Assembly (NCBI GenBank): GCA_016926255.1
Contig: JAFGOY010000061.1
Location: 1 to 64,000 of the forward strand
DNA from: Anaerolineae bacterium
GTDB taxonomy: Bacteria; Chloroflexota; Anaerolineae; Aggregatilineales; UBA3940
DNA length: 64,000 nt
Direction: 5' to 3'
The notes below the pieces were generated by a model. That model was not told where the DNA came from. It did not search any database and was given only the letters and a program-made list of their open reading frames with translations. Numbering within the stretch: position 1 is the first letter of the stretch; every line of letters starts with the position of its first letter. Shown in pieces: positions 8,712 through 17,458 of this stretch. A program made the translations under genes and the position numbers.

Positions 8712-9197
8712 ATGGACAAGAACAAATCGGAAATCACCACGTCGCTACAGCCGAACAGCAGGCACTGCTTCGTGTGTGGATTGGAAAGCCCGGTCGGATT
8801 GAAGATGCGTTTTACCGATGACGGTGTCGATCAGGTGAGATCGATCTATACCGTCGATGATAAATTCCAGGGCTACCCAGGGATCGTTCACGGCGGTGTC
8901 GTGGCAGCAATGCTGGATGAGGCCGCCGGGCGGGTGGTGCTGATCAACGACCCCGACCGGTTCTTCATGACGGCCAAAATGGAAATACGGTATCGCCAAC
9001 CGGTACCGACCGAAACGGAACTGGTGATTGTCGGGTGGATGGTCAGGGATCGTCGGAGACTGGTCGAAGCGCACGGGGAAATCCAACTGCCGGATGGCAG
9101 CATCGCCGCCGAAGCGACCGTGATGCTTGTCGACATCCCGCCGGAGTACGTCGGGGAAGTCGATCACGAGGAACTTGGGTGGAAAGTCTACGACTGA
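8712..9197 (+). CDS. PaaI-type hotdog thioesterase
   Basis: A 161-residue hotdog-fold protein of the PaaI/4HBT group, which hydrolyses acyl-CoA thioesters. The central helix motif is GIVHGGVVAAMLDEAAGR. A CFVCG pair near residue 17 may bind zinc or simply be family-typical. The following strands AKMEIRYRQPVP and RRLVEAHGEIQLPDG fit the fold. It follows the LLM oxidoreductase gene by 31 bases and may be co-transcribed. A connection to F420 chemistry is not evident. The substrate cannot be told from sequence. Confidence 0.85.
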   Translation: MDKNKSEITTSLQPNSRHCFVCGLESPVGLKMRFTDDGVDQVRSIYTVDDKFQGYPGIVHGGVVAAMLDEAAGRVVLINDPDRFFMTAKMEIRYRQPVPTETELVIVGWMVRDRRRLVEAHGEIQLPDGSIAAEATVMLVDIPPEYVGEVDHEELGWKVYD

Positions 9198-9235
9198 TGC
9201 TTCCCTGCGCCCGGCTGTAATCGGCCACTCTCCCC

Positions 9236-9287
9236 CACCCCCTTCGACCGACCTGTGGTCGGCCACTTCCCCCTTTCAGGGGGCAGA
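9236..9287. repeat. GC double-hairpin repeat, copy 1
   Basis: CCCCCTTCGA, then a CCGACC-TGT-GGTCGG hairpin, CCACTT, and a CCCCC-TTTCA-GGGGG hairpin, ending GCAG. It shares this plan and much of its wording with 29692-29740, 39748-39794 and 52051-52090. Here it lies between two plus-strand genes. Confidence 0.75.
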
Positions 9288-9359
9288 TATGAAGGCGAGC
9301 GGATTGAGCACCAGTGAATGTATGTAAACAGAACAAATTGAAAAGTTGTGAGGCAGCCC

Positions 9360-10799
9360 ATGTGGGAGACTTACTATACACCTGCAACACTTGACGAAGC
9401 GATCACCGTTCTGGGTAAACATAAGGGCTCTGCGCGGATCATCGCCGGGGGAACCGACCTGATCCTCGAACTGGAACGGGGTGTGCGAAGCGGCGTCAAA
9501 ACGCTGATCGACATTACACGCATCCCGGGGTTGGACACGATCACCCTGGGCGATGATGGGCTGATCCACCTGGGGCCGCTGGTTACTCATAACCATGTGG
9601 CGGGGTCGAAATTGATCGTCGAGCAGGCGCTGCCGCTGGCGCAGGCATCATGGTGGGAAGCGTCACCGCAAATCCGCAACCGGGGGACGGTGGCTGGCAA
9701 CCTGATCACGGCCTCGCCCGCCAACGATGCGATCACACCGCTAATGGCGCTCGGCGCACAGGTGACGCTGCGCTCGGTGGATGGCGAACGGATTGTGCCG
9801 CTGGCCGATTTCTACACCGGGGTGCGGAAAACGGTCATGGAACCAGACGAGATGCTCACGGCGATAAGCTTCGCGCCGCTCGACACGCCAGCACGGGGGA
9901 TGTTCATCAAGCTGGGACTGAGAAAAGCGCAGGCGATCTCGGTGGTCAACGTGGCGGTGATCGTCGCCCTTGACGGGGAGATGGTAGTTGACGCAAAGAT
10001 CACGATGGGGAGTGTCGCCCCGACAATCATCCGTGCGCCGGAGGCGGAGGAGTTCCTCGCCGGAAAGTCACTGACACAGGAAGCAATCGACGAAGCGGCG
10101 AAGCTGGCAGCCGCCGCTTCGAAGCCGATTGACGACATACGCGGATCGGCGGCCTACCGATGCGAAATGGTTCGAGTGCTGACCCGGCGGGCGCTGATGG
10201 CGATCCGGGATGGCGAAGAAACCGGCGGTCTGCCCTCCGATCCGGTGATGTTGTGGGGTAAATCCAAGGGGTTGGTCAAGAAGGAATTGGGCCAGAGCTT
10301 CGTGCATGGCGAAGATGAACCTATCGAAACAGTGATCAACGGGCAACCGGTAACAATCCGGGGTGCGAATCACAAGACGCTGCTGCGAATGCTGCGCGAA
10401 GACGTGGGGCTGGTCGGGACGAAAGAGGGCTGCGCCGAAGGAGAGTGCGGCGCGTGTACGGTTTACCTGGACGGTGCGGCGGTGATGTCGTGCCTGGTGG
10501 GCGCGCCCCGCGCACACGGGGCAGAGATCGTGACGATTGAAGGGTTAGCCCAGGACGACGGACATCTGCATCCCTTGCAGGAAGCCTTTGTCGAGGAGGG
10601 GGCGGTTCAATGTGGCTACTGCACGCCCGGCTTTATCATGTCGGGGGCGAAGCTGCTTGAAGAACGCCCCAACCCAAGCCACTGGGAAATTCAGCAGAGC
10701 ATTACCGGTAATCTGTGCCGCTGCACTGGCTACTACAAAATAGTCAGCGCCTTTGAGCATGCAGCCGAAACGATGGACAAGGAAGAAGGTAAAAAATGA
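9360..10799 (+). CDS. xanthine dehydrogenase-type FAD / 2Fe-2S fusion subunit
   Basis: A fusion of the medium (FAD, CoxM/XdhB-like) and small (2Fe-2S, CoxS/XdhC-like) subunits of a molybdenum hydroxylase. The FAD part (about 1-290) shows [33 protein letters not shown] and a CO-dehydrogenase flavoprotein C-terminal domain. The iron-sulfur part (about 320-475) has the plant-type cluster [11 protein letters not shown]...SCL and the second all-helical cluster QCGYCTPGF...[11 protein letters not shown]. It passes electrons from the Moco subunit at 12992-15205. The ATG at 9360 is preferred over an in-frame GTG at 9348, because GTGAGG precedes it. It overlaps the next gene by ATGA. The order FAD then FeS is the reverse of eukaryotic xanthine oxidase. 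Confidence 0.93.
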   Translation: MWETYYTPATLDEAITVLGKHKGSARIIAGGTDLILELERGVRSGVKTLIDITRIPGLDTITLGDDGLIHLGPLVTHNHVAGSKLIVEQALPLAQASWWEASPQIRNRGTVAGNLITASPANDAITPLMALGAQVTLRSVDGERIVPLADFYTGVRKTVMEPDEMLTAISFAPLDTPARGMFIKLGLRKAQAISVVNVAVIVALDGEMVVDAKITMGSVAPTIIRAPEAEEFLAGKSLTQEAIDEAAKLAAAASKPIDDIRGSAAYRCEMVRVLTRRALMAIRDGEETGGLPSDPVMLWGKSKGLVKKELGQSFVHGEDEPIETVINGQPVTIRGANHKTLLRMLREDVGLVGTKEGCAEGECGACTVYLDGAAVMSCLVGAPRAHGAEIVTIEGLAQDDGHLHPLQEAFVEEGAVQCGYCTPGFIMSGAKLLEERPNPSHWEIQQSITGNLCRCTGYYKIVSAFEHAAETMDKEEGKK

Positions 10800-11149
10800 G
10801 CTATCAAAGATACGAGCCTAAGAAAAAAAACAACCCGCTACTGCCCCTGATCGGGTTTGTGATTATGGCGCTGGGCGGGGGTTTCTCGTACCTGGCTGCG
10901 CCAGGGGTGATCAACTTTCTGGAAACGACTACGTTTGTATTTGGCTTTTTCGGGCCGATCCTGCCGATTGCGTTTCCCAGCGACTGGCCTCCCCTATTGA
11001 CCCGGGGGGTGATAGCGGGGATGATGTTCCTCGTCATCTTTACGGTGATGATGATCGTGATGTTTGCGATCATGAAGCCGCCCAAGGAGGAAAGTCACGT
11101 CGATATTAGCGACGTGCGCAAGGAAGTGCAGGCGCGGAAGAAACGGTAG
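10796..11149 (+). CDS. small two-helix membrane protein
   Basis: I do not recognise a family. Of the 117 residues, about 1-16 are charged and cytoplasm-like (YEPKKKNNP). Two hydrophobic segments follow, at about 17-42 ([20 protein letters not shown]) and 77-98 ([20 protein letters not shown]), with a hydrophobic stretch between. The tail is lysine/glutamate-rich and ends QARKKR. It overlaps the FAD/FeS gene by ATGA, so it is translated with the molybdoenzyme operon. An anchor or accessory role is possible but not shown. Confidence 0.65.
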   Translation: MSYQRYEPKKKNNPLLPLIGFVIMALGGGFSYLAAPGVINFLETTTFVFGFFGPILPIAFPSDWPPLLTRGVIAGMMFLVIFTVMMIVMFAIMKPPKEESHVDISDVRKEVQARKKR

Positions 11150-11190
11150 CCCTCCCCTTTTCGAGATAGCTATTGAGGCGTAGGTACACG

Positions 11191-12915
11191 ATGGAACGGA
11201 CGGTTCCGCGAACTGACAGCGACGAGATCGATCTCTATATTCGCACGTACTATTCGCTGCTGCGAAGCAGCGGCGAAGTTGCGATTGAGACGCTGGTCGA
11301 ATCACACGAGGGAATGGACTCGCTGCTCCACCCGCACGCCCGCGAAGCAACGCTGGACGTGGCGGCGCTGATCTACACATCGCTGCGGCTCCCTTCGTGT
11401 ATCACATCGGTGCAGTTGGTGCTGCTCGGCCAGCGGCCCAACGTCTTTGAGCGGTGGGGCTACCCGGTCGCTGAGTGGCAGGAGGTTTCATCTCAGGCAA
11501 GGCGGCGGCGGGCGTACTATGATGGCAAGGAAACACTGGCGCTGATCATCGCCAGTCGGTCAGACATCGATGACATCATCCCCGTGCTGACTGCGTTCCA
11601 GATCGAGTGGAATAAACTTCACCGCTGGCTGAACATGTCGCAGAACCGACAGTTCTTGGTTCAACTCACCGAGGACGACGTGCTGACCGAGGACGAACTG
11701 GCCGCACTTGGGGCAGCGGTGGGCGTCGGGTTGGACGATATCGAGCGGCTGTATGCCGCCTGGGGATCGTCGATGGTGCCGATGCTCAGATCGGCAGCCG
11801 CCAGCCGCAAACGGTTCAGCGTGCGGCTGCTGGCCGGGTCACTGGCCGATTATCGAAAAGCGATGCAGCACTGGTGGCTGAACGTCAAAAGCCACACGCC
11901 GACCGTGCCGTATGAGCAAAAGCGGGTGTACTTCGTCAGCAGCAACACGCACAGCCTGGTGAATTTGTGGTCGGGGTTCGCATTGAAGCAGCGCGAGCAA
12001 CTGATCGACTATATCGAATCGGCGGGACACAGCGGGCTGCTGGCCGAGTACCGGGAAATCGAAGCGGATGCCGTCCCCAGCAGCAGGGAAAACTTCTTTT
12101 ACTATGCGATGAAGAAGTATCTTCGGGATAACCCGGAGGACAAAGCCCTCCGCAGCGAAGAGGAAGAACGGGTTGGCATCGAGCAGGCACCAAGCGAACT
12201 GGGTTTTGACCTGGACGCACAGATCATCCACCTGGACAAAGTGTCGCCGGAGCAGATCGACCCCCGGCTGTGCCTGCCGGAGATCGAACGGCTGCGGGAC
12301 AGCGAGGCGCTGATCTTCAACATCGACTACCCGCTGGGGATCACAGCCTACGAGGTGCTGACACGCATCTCCGAGAACGTGGGGCAGATCGCCGGGGTGT
12401 ACGTGATGGGCAAATCGGCGACACTCAACGGGCGGGTCGGCGACATCCTGATTCCCAGCGTGGTGCATGACGAACATTCGCTCAATACGTACCTGTTCAA
12501 TAACTGCCTCACCGCGCAGGACGTGGCCCCCTACCTGATCTATGGGACGGTGCTGGATAATCAGAAAGCGGTGAGCGTGCGGGGAACCTTCCTGCAAAAT
12601 GCGCAGTATATGGGGGTGTTCTACCGGGAAGGCTACACGGACATCGAGATGGAGGCAGGCCCCTACCTCTCGGCGGCTTACGAACTTGTCCGCCCGACCC
12701 GGCACCCACAGGACGAGATCGTCTCATTGCATGGCGCGACATTTGATATCGGTATCGCCCATTATGCATCGGACAAACCGTTGAGCAAAGGGAAGAACCT
12801 CGGCGGGGGGAGCCTCTCATACCGGGGAGTCGATCCGACCTACGCGGCTTCGGTGGCGATACTGCGGCGGATCATCAAGAAGGAAATCGAGTGGGTGCGT
12901 TCGAATACGGATTAA
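11191..12915 (+). CDS. uncharacterised protein with nucleoside-phosphorylase-like C-terminus
   Basis: A 574-residue soluble protein. The N-terminal 330 residues are mostly helical and not recognised. From about residue 385 (NIDYPLGITAYEVL) the sequence resembles the purine/uridine phosphorylase fold: GVYVMGKSATLNGRVGDILI, VVHDEHS, and DIEMEAGPYLSAAYEL, which parallels the ME(A) ribose-binding motif of those enzymes. A loop near the C-terminus is glycine-rich (KGKNLGGGSLSYRG). I recall a family of unknown function (possibly DUF6909) with this organisation but am not certain. It lies between molybdoenzyme subunit genes, which suggests nucleoside or purine chemistry. The start is the ATG at 11191; an in-frame TTG lies 18 bases upstream. 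Confidence 0.6.
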   Translation: MERTVPRTDSDEIDLYIRTYYSLLRSSGEVAIETLVESHEGMDSLLHPHAREATLDVAALIYTSLRLPSCITSVQLVLLGQRPNVFERWGYPVAEWQEVSSQARRRRAYYDGKETLALIIASRSDIDDIIPVLTAFQIEWNKLHRWLNMSQNRQFLVQLTEDDVLTEDELAALGAAVGVGLDDIERLYAAWGSSMVPMLRSAAASRKRFSVRLLAGSLADYRKAMQHWWLNVKSHTPTVPYEQKRVYFVSSNTHSLVNLWSGFALKQREQLIDYIESAGHSGLLAEYREIEADAVPSSRENFFYYAMKKYLRDNPEDKALRSEEEERVGIEQAPSELGFDLDAQIIHLDKVSPEQIDPRLCLPEIERLRDSEALIFNIDYPLGITAYEVLTRISENVGQIAGVYVMGKSATLNGRVGDILIPSVVHDEHSLNTYLFNNCLTAQDVAPYLIYGTVLDNQKAVSVRGTFLQNAQYMGVFYREGYTDIEMEAGPYLSAAYELVRPTRHPQDEIVSLHGATFDIGIAHYASDKPLSKGKNLGGGSLSYRGVDPTYAASVAILRRIIKKEIEWVRSNTD

Positions 12916-12991
12916 CCGCAGAGGACGCAAAGAACGCGAAGAAAAAAACAATCATAATAGTAAATGCCTTCAGAGTGTGGAGGAGTAATCG

Positions 12992-15205
12992 ATGACGGAT
13001 CGCCTGGTTGGTCAGAGTGTAAAACGTGTCGACGCCGTTGGAAAGGTGACCGGTGAGACGGCCTATCCCGGCGATCTGAGCATGGACGGCATGCTTCACA
13101 TGAAAGTCCTATTCTCCGAGCGTGCCCATGCGCGGGTGGTGTCGATAGATACGGCCAGGGCCGAGGCGCTGCCCGGCGTCGCGGCGGTATTCACGGCGAA
13201 GGATGTGCCGGTCAACGAATACGGATTGATCATGCCCGACCAGCCGGTGCTGTGCGGCCCAGGAAGTGACAAACCAGGCACGGATATCGTAAGAACGACG
13301 ATGGACCAGATCGCGGTGGTCGCTGCCGAAAGCGAGGGAATCGCTGCCGAAGCTTTGAAGCTGATCGAAGTGGAGTACGACGATCTGCCCACCGTGTTCG
13401 ATCCATTCGAGGCGATGGCCGAGGGCGCGCCGCAGCTTCACGCCGAAAAACCGGGGAACGTCATTGTCCACAACCGGATCAGGCGCGGCGACATGGTGGC
13501 AGGCTGGCAGGCGGCGGAGGTGGTGGTCGAAGGGGAATATCACACAAGCTGGCAGGAACACGCCTATCTACAGCCGGAGGCCGGGCTGGGTTATATCGAC
13601 GAGGAAGGACGGCTGACGGTGACCTGCGCGGGGCAGTGGGTTCACGAAGAACTCGAACAGATTGCCCATGCGCTTGATCTGCCGGAAGAAGAAGTGCGGG
13701 TGATCCACCCGGCGATTGGCGGGGCGTTCGGCGGGCGGGAAGACCTCTCGATCCAGATCGTGCTGGCGCTGGCCGCTTACCGTCTCAAAAAGCCGGTCAA
13801 GCTGATCTGGAGCCGCGCGGAATCGATCAGGGGGCATCACAAACGGCACCCGTATACGGTCAAACATAAATTAGGGGCGACACGAGACGGAAAACTGGTC
13901 GCCATCGAGGTCGATATCGTCAGCGATGCGGGCGCGTATGCCTACACGTCGACGAAGGTGCTGGGGAACGCGACAATGATGAGCACCGGGCCTTACGCTA
14001 TCCCCAACGTACAGGTCGATACGCGGACGGTGTATACCAACAACATACCGACCGGGGCGTTTCGTGGGTTCGGCGGGCCGCAGGCGGCGCTGGCAATCGA
14101 GAGCCAGATGAACAAATTAGCCGAGATGCTGAAGATGGACCCAGTCGAACTGCGGCTAAAAAACGTGCTGCACGACGGGGTGATCACGCACGTGGGGACA
14201 CCGCTGCCGGGTAAGGTTTCGATGGACGAGGTGATCGAGACGTGCGCGGAACGGGGCGGTTGGGAACGTTCAAACGAGGGCTGGCAGCGCAGCCCTATCG
14301 GGCAGCCTGACAATCCTGCCAGACGGCGCGGAATCGGGTTTGCGGCGGGATTCAAGAACATCGGGTTCAGCTTTGGCGCACCGGAGAAATGTACGGCGGT
14401 GGTCGAACTGCACGGTGACTCCGAGATCGAGAAGGTGGTGCTGCAGCACGCGGGTTCGGATGTGGGACAGGGCAATCACACGGTGATGGCTCAGATGGTG
14501 GCCGAAGCGGTCGGTGTTCCACTGGATAAGATTGAGTTACAAATGGCCGATTCGGTGGGCGTGGGGAGTTCAGGAAGCGCGAGCGCGTCACGGCTGACGT
14601 TCATGTCCGGGAATTCGATTCGAGGGGCGGCGGAAGCGGCGCTGAAAGCGTGGCAGGAAGAAAATCGACCAGCAGTTGGCGATTACACTTATATTCCGCC
14701 AAAAACGACTCCCTTCGACCCGGAAACCGGGCAGTGCGATCCAAACTTTGCTTATGGCTATGTCGCCGAGATCATCGAACTGGAAGTCGATCTCGAAACC
14801 GGGCAGATCGAACTGATCAAAGTGATTTGCGCCGATGACGTAGGGAAGGCGATCAACCCCCAGCAGGTGGTCGGGCAGATCGAGGGTGCGGTCGTGCAGG
14901 CGCAGGGCTACGCAATTATGGAAAACTTCCAGATGAAAGAAGGCCGTGTATTGACCGATCAACTCAGCACGTACCTGATCCCAGGGATTCTGGACGTGCC
15001 GAAGGAGGTCGACTCAGTCATTATCGAGGTTCCGAACGAAATCGGCCCCTGGGGGGCGCGGGGAATGGCCGAAATGCCCTACATTCCTTTTGCCCCGGCG
15101 GTGATCGCCGCGATGCATGATGCCACCGGGCTGTGGTTCGACTCCATCCCGCTGACGCCTGACCGGGTAGTAACAAGACTGAGGGAGGCGGGCCTGGGCG
15201 CGTGA
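12992..15205 (+). CDS. xanthine dehydrogenase-family molybdopterin subunit
   Basis: Large catalytic subunit (CoxL/XdhA type), 737 residues, binding molybdopterin cytosine dinucleotide. The N-terminal a/b hammerhead domain (about 1-115) begins VGQSVKRVDAVGKVTGE. Cofactor motifs include IGGAFGGREDLSIQ, TGAFRGFGGPQA and GSDVGQGNHTVMAQM. The catalytic Glu is probably that in GARGMAEMPYIP, where related enzymes have GxGE. CO dehydrogenase's active-site AYRCSFR loop is absent, so it is not a true CoxL. The substrate may be a purine or another N-heterocycle or aldehyde; context gives only a hint. It overlaps the MocA-like gene by four bases. Confidence 0.92.
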   Translation: MTDRLVGQSVKRVDAVGKVTGETAYPGDLSMDGMLHMKVLFSERAHARVVSIDTARAEALPGVAAVFTAKDVPVNEYGLIMPDQPVLCGPGSDKPGTDIVRTTMDQIAVVAAESEGIAAEALKLIEVEYDDLPTVFDPFEAMAEGAPQLHAEKPGNVIVHNRIRRGDMVAGWQAAEVVVEGEYHTSWQEHAYLQPEAGLGYIDEEGRLTVTCAGQWVHEELEQIAHALDLPEEEVRVIHPAIGGAFGGREDLSIQIVLALAAYRLKKPVKLIWSRAESIRGHHKRHPYTVKHKLGATRDGKLVAIEVDIVSDAGAYAYTSTKVLGNATMMSTGPYAIPNVQVDTRTVYTNNIPTGAFRGFGGPQAALAIESQMNKLAEMLKMDPVELRLKNVLHDGVITHVGTPLPGKVSMDEVIETCAERGGWERSNEGWQRSPIGQPDNPARRRGIGFAAGFKNIGFSFGAPEKCTAVVELHGDSEIEKVVLQHAGSDVGQGNHTVMAQMVAEAVGVPLDKIELQMADSVGVGSSGSASASRLTFMSGNSIRGAAEAALKAWQEENRPAVGDYTYIPPKTTPFDPETGQCDPNFAYGYVAEIIELEVDLETGQIELIKVICADDVGKAINPQQVVGQIEGAVVQAQGYAIMENFQMKEGRVLTDQLSTYLIPGILDVPKEVDSVIIEVPNEIGPWGARGMAEMPYIPFAPAVIAAMHDATGLWFDSIPLTPDRVVTRLREAGLGA

Positions 15206-15825
15206 CCGGTTCGGTGGCCGATGGATCGGTAAACGCGATTGTGCTCGCGGCGGGGCTGTCGGTGCGGATGGGACGGCCCAAGCTGCTGCTGCCCTGGGGA
15301 GATGATTCGACGATTATCCGCGAGGTGTGCCGGACGGCGGCAGCCTGTACGGTCAGCGAGGTGATCGTCGTGACCGGGGCGGATCGGGAGGCGATAGAGT
15401 CTCAGCTAACCAATCTGCCGGTGCGGACGGTATTTAACCCCCATTTTGCAACAAACGAGATGATCTCGTCACTTCAGGCCGGGCTGTTGGCGGCGGGGGG
15501 GAATATCGACGCCTGCCTGGTGATTCTGGGCGATCTGCCGGGGTTGTCGCGGGAGATTATCGAGAAAGTGCTGGCGGCGTACCGGGCTGATCTGGGCCGG
15601 ATCGTCGTGCCTGTGTATAAGGACCTATCAGGGCACCCGGTGCTGTTCGACCGGGCTTTCTGGCCAGAACTGGCCCGGCTGGAAATCGGCAGCGCACCCC
15701 GCATGGTTATCGAGGCAAACAGGGACGACGTGTATCGATTGGCGATAGGAAACAGCGCGATCCTGCGGGACATCGACACGCCGGATGATTACGCTCTTGT
15801 GCAGCAATGCAACAACTGCGATTGA
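15202..15825 (+). CDS. MocA-like molybdenum cofactor nucleotidyltransferase
   Basis: A MobA/MocA-like NTP transferase of 207 residues that probably makes molybdopterin cytosine dinucleotide for the neighbouring hydroxylase. The nucleotide-binding loop is LAAGLSVRMGRPKLLLPWG at about residues 14-32. Then come VIVVTGADREAIESQ, NEMISSLQAG (typical of MocA) and LVILGDLPGLS with the metal-binding Asp. GHPVLFDRAFWPEL also fits the family. The GTG start lies in a GTGA overlap with the stop of the large subunit gene, so the two are probably coupled. Confidence 0.88.
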   Translation: MTGSVADGSVNAIVLAAGLSVRMGRPKLLLPWGDDSTIIREVCRTAAACTVSEVIVVTGADREAIESQLTNLPVRTVFNPHFATNEMISSLQAGLLAAGGNIDACLVILGDLPGLSREIIEKVLAAYRADLGRIVVPVYKDLSGHPVLFDRAFWPELARLEIGSAPRMVIEANRDDVYRLAIGNSAILRDIDTPDDYALVQQCNNCD

Positions 15826-15874
15826 TTATCGTATATAATCAATAGAGGGTAACAAGTGAGAGGATAACTCACCT

Positions 15875-16381
15875 ATGGCGAAATCGAAGAAGAAATCACA
15901 TGGTTTTCAAAATGCGCTGCTGTTCGTAATGACTGCAACTCTGGGAGCGGTTGGCGTATTTCTTTACCTGATCGAGCGTCAGAAGGAAAAGGCCGGAGAG
16001 AAATCGGGTGAGAAATCGATGAGTCTTGCTCGGAAGCCGGTGCAGGCGATTACGATCAAGCCGAAGAAAAAGGTCGAGATGGCGGCTCCCGCGCTGACCC
16101 TTTCGTTGAGCGCCGAACCGAAAAAGTTCGTTCGCCGACAGGAAGGAATGATCAGGGCAAAGACGCAGCCCGGCGCAGCCTGCGTGATCATGGCGAAGTA
16201 TTCGACCAAACGGGCACCCACGACGCTGAGCTCTGACCCGGTCAAAGCCGACGAGAACGGCATCGTCGAATGGCGCTGGGAGATCGGCACCGGCGGCAGC
16301 TTTGTCGAGGTGACGGTTGAAGCCAGCCGCGAGGGAGACATACCGGTCAGCGCCAGCCTGAAGACCGATATCGTCGATTGA
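15875..16381 (+). CDS. membrane-anchored protein of unknown function
   Basis: No family recognised. The 168 residues comprise a lysine-rich start (MAKSKKKSHG), one membrane helix at about 12-31 (LLFVMTATLGAVGVFLYLI), a charged linker, then a beta-rich domain from about residue 70. The latter resembles small Ig-like or carboxypeptidase-regulatory-type domains (LSLSAEPKKFVRRQEGMIRA, EWRWEIGTGGSFVEVTVEA) and would lie outside the cytoplasm. It is preceded by a 49-base gap after the MocA-like gene and followed by a clear terminator. Confidence 0.6.
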   Translation: MAKSKKKSHGFQNALLFVMTATLGAVGVFLYLIERQKEKAGEKSGEKSMSLARKPVQAITIKPKKKVEMAAPALTLSLSAEPKKFVRRQEGMIRAKTQPGAACVIMAKYSTKRAPTTLSSDPVKADENGIVEWRWEIGTGGSFVEVTVEASREGDIPVSASLKTDIVD

Positions 16382-16434
16382 CGAACTCTCCAGGGATTTA
16401 CCTGGCGAACTTTGGATAGGGATGGTTTGAATCT

Positions 16435-16460
16435 AAAAGCCCCGGTGCTGGGGCTTTTTT
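16435..16460 (+). terminator. intrinsic terminator
   Basis: AAAAGCCCC-GGTGCT-GGGGCTTTTTT: a GC-rich stem with flanking A and T runs, so it can act in both directions. It ends the plus-strand run that starts at cofD and also faces the minus-strand sulfotransferase-like gene. Confidence 0.85.
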
Positions 16461-16500
16461 AGTGATCGAATCTGTGACGTCAATGGACCGATTGCCAGCC

Positions 16501-17217
16501 TTACCCGTGTTCTCCAACAAATACCCGGTTCTTATGCTGTGAAAACAGTTCAGCTACTTCATATATCCTTGAGCACATTTGCTGTGGCAGGGGCATCGAT
16601 TTGCGGCTCAGCGGTTTCACGATACGATCCCGGTTGTTTGTAAGGTCTTCGGTGCTCAATCCCGTCAAAGTCGAAACACCGAATATCCACTCGTTCTCAC
16701 CGGTATTACACATATCCGCATAATCGACAATAATGCCGCCGTAGAGATGAAGCTGTAACCACGCGGTCATATAAACATTGACATAGCTGTCAACTAACTT
16801 ATCGAAGTCCCAGGCAAATTTGCTATACCGGCTCAAAGCAAAGCTCTCGAAGTCCCTAAAAGATACGATGACCTTCGGGGATATGCCTACCTGTGAGAAA
16901 TAGGGCACAAGCCAGATCAGGGTGGTTGATTTTGCATAGTCCATCGATCTTAACTTTCTAAGACTGCTTCTGAACTGTCTTTCCAGAAAAGCCATTCCAA
17001 ACAATCTCTGGGGCAGAATCGAATCCCTGAGTTTTGTTTTCCGGCTCAGATATTTGTAGCTTGCATGGCACCAGGGATGTTCCATGCTCCCTTTTACAGG
17101 GTTCCAATCTATCTGGACATCCATACCAAAGTTTCCACCACTATTAGCAATGATAGCAGCCAATACACTCGATCCGGAACGTCCAGGGCCAACTATGCAA
17201 AAGAGAGGTTTGTCCAT
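16501..17217 (-). CDS. sulfotransferase-like P-loop protein
   Basis: A 238-residue protein that begins with CIVGPGRSGSSVLAAIIANS, the 5'-PSB phosphate-binding loop of PAPS-dependent sulfotransferases. VIVSFRDFESFALSRYS in the middle matches the position of the 3'-phosphate (3'-PB) motif, normally RxP....S. The acceptor is unknown. The start ATG follows AGGGGAAAG. The gene and its upstream region are clearly AT-richer than the GC-rich genes around it, which suggests transfer. It is separated from neighbours by a terminator on one side and a 240-base gap with a perfect hairpin on the other. Confidence 0.7.
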   Translation of the reverse strand: MDKPLFCIVGPGRSGSSVLAAIIANSGGNFGMDVQIDWNPVKGSMEHPWCHASYKYLSRKTKLRDSILPQRLFGMAFLERQFRSSLRKLRSMDYAKSTTLIWLVPYFSQVGISPKVIVSFRDFESFALSRYSKFAWDFDKLVDSYVNVYMTAWLQLHLYGGIIVDYADMCNTGENEWIFGVSTLTGLSTEDLTNNRDRIVKPLSRKSMPLPQQMCSRIYEVAELFSQHKNRVFVGEHG

Positions 17218-17388
17218 GAACTACTTTCCCCTGTCACCAGGATAATCTACTGGGAGTACACAGTGTATGTGGAAATGTGGGATAACTCGATAAGGCGTAG
17301 AAGAGAAGGAGAGCTGTATGTTCTCAGCCGCACGAGTATACTCAATCACTTTATACGCTTCAAATTAAAAACAGTTCCAAATAACGAA

Positions 17389-17415
17389 GTCCGCTCTATG
17401 CGAAATAGAGCGGAC
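17389..17415. repeat. perfect inverted repeat
   Basis: GTCCGCTCTAT and ATAGAGCGGAC, 11-bp perfect arms around a 5-base GCGAA loop, in the 240-base gap upstream of the sulfotransferase-like gene. There is no T run on either strand, so a simple terminator is unlikely. It could be an RNA stem or an element end. Confidence 0.5.
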
Positions 17416-17458
17416 TCGACAGGTTAAATTGGATGACCCGACCCTCGCCGGGCATTTT

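Noticed and set aside
11839-12705. 288-codon minus-strand frame opposite the phosphorylase-like gene
   Set aside because: Antisense shadow with His/Arg-rich content and no start signal.
12992-15205. Aerobic CO dehydrogenase large subunit (CoxL)
   Set aside because: The active-site AYRCSFR loop that marks CoxL is absent; only the broader molybdenum hydroxylase family is supported.
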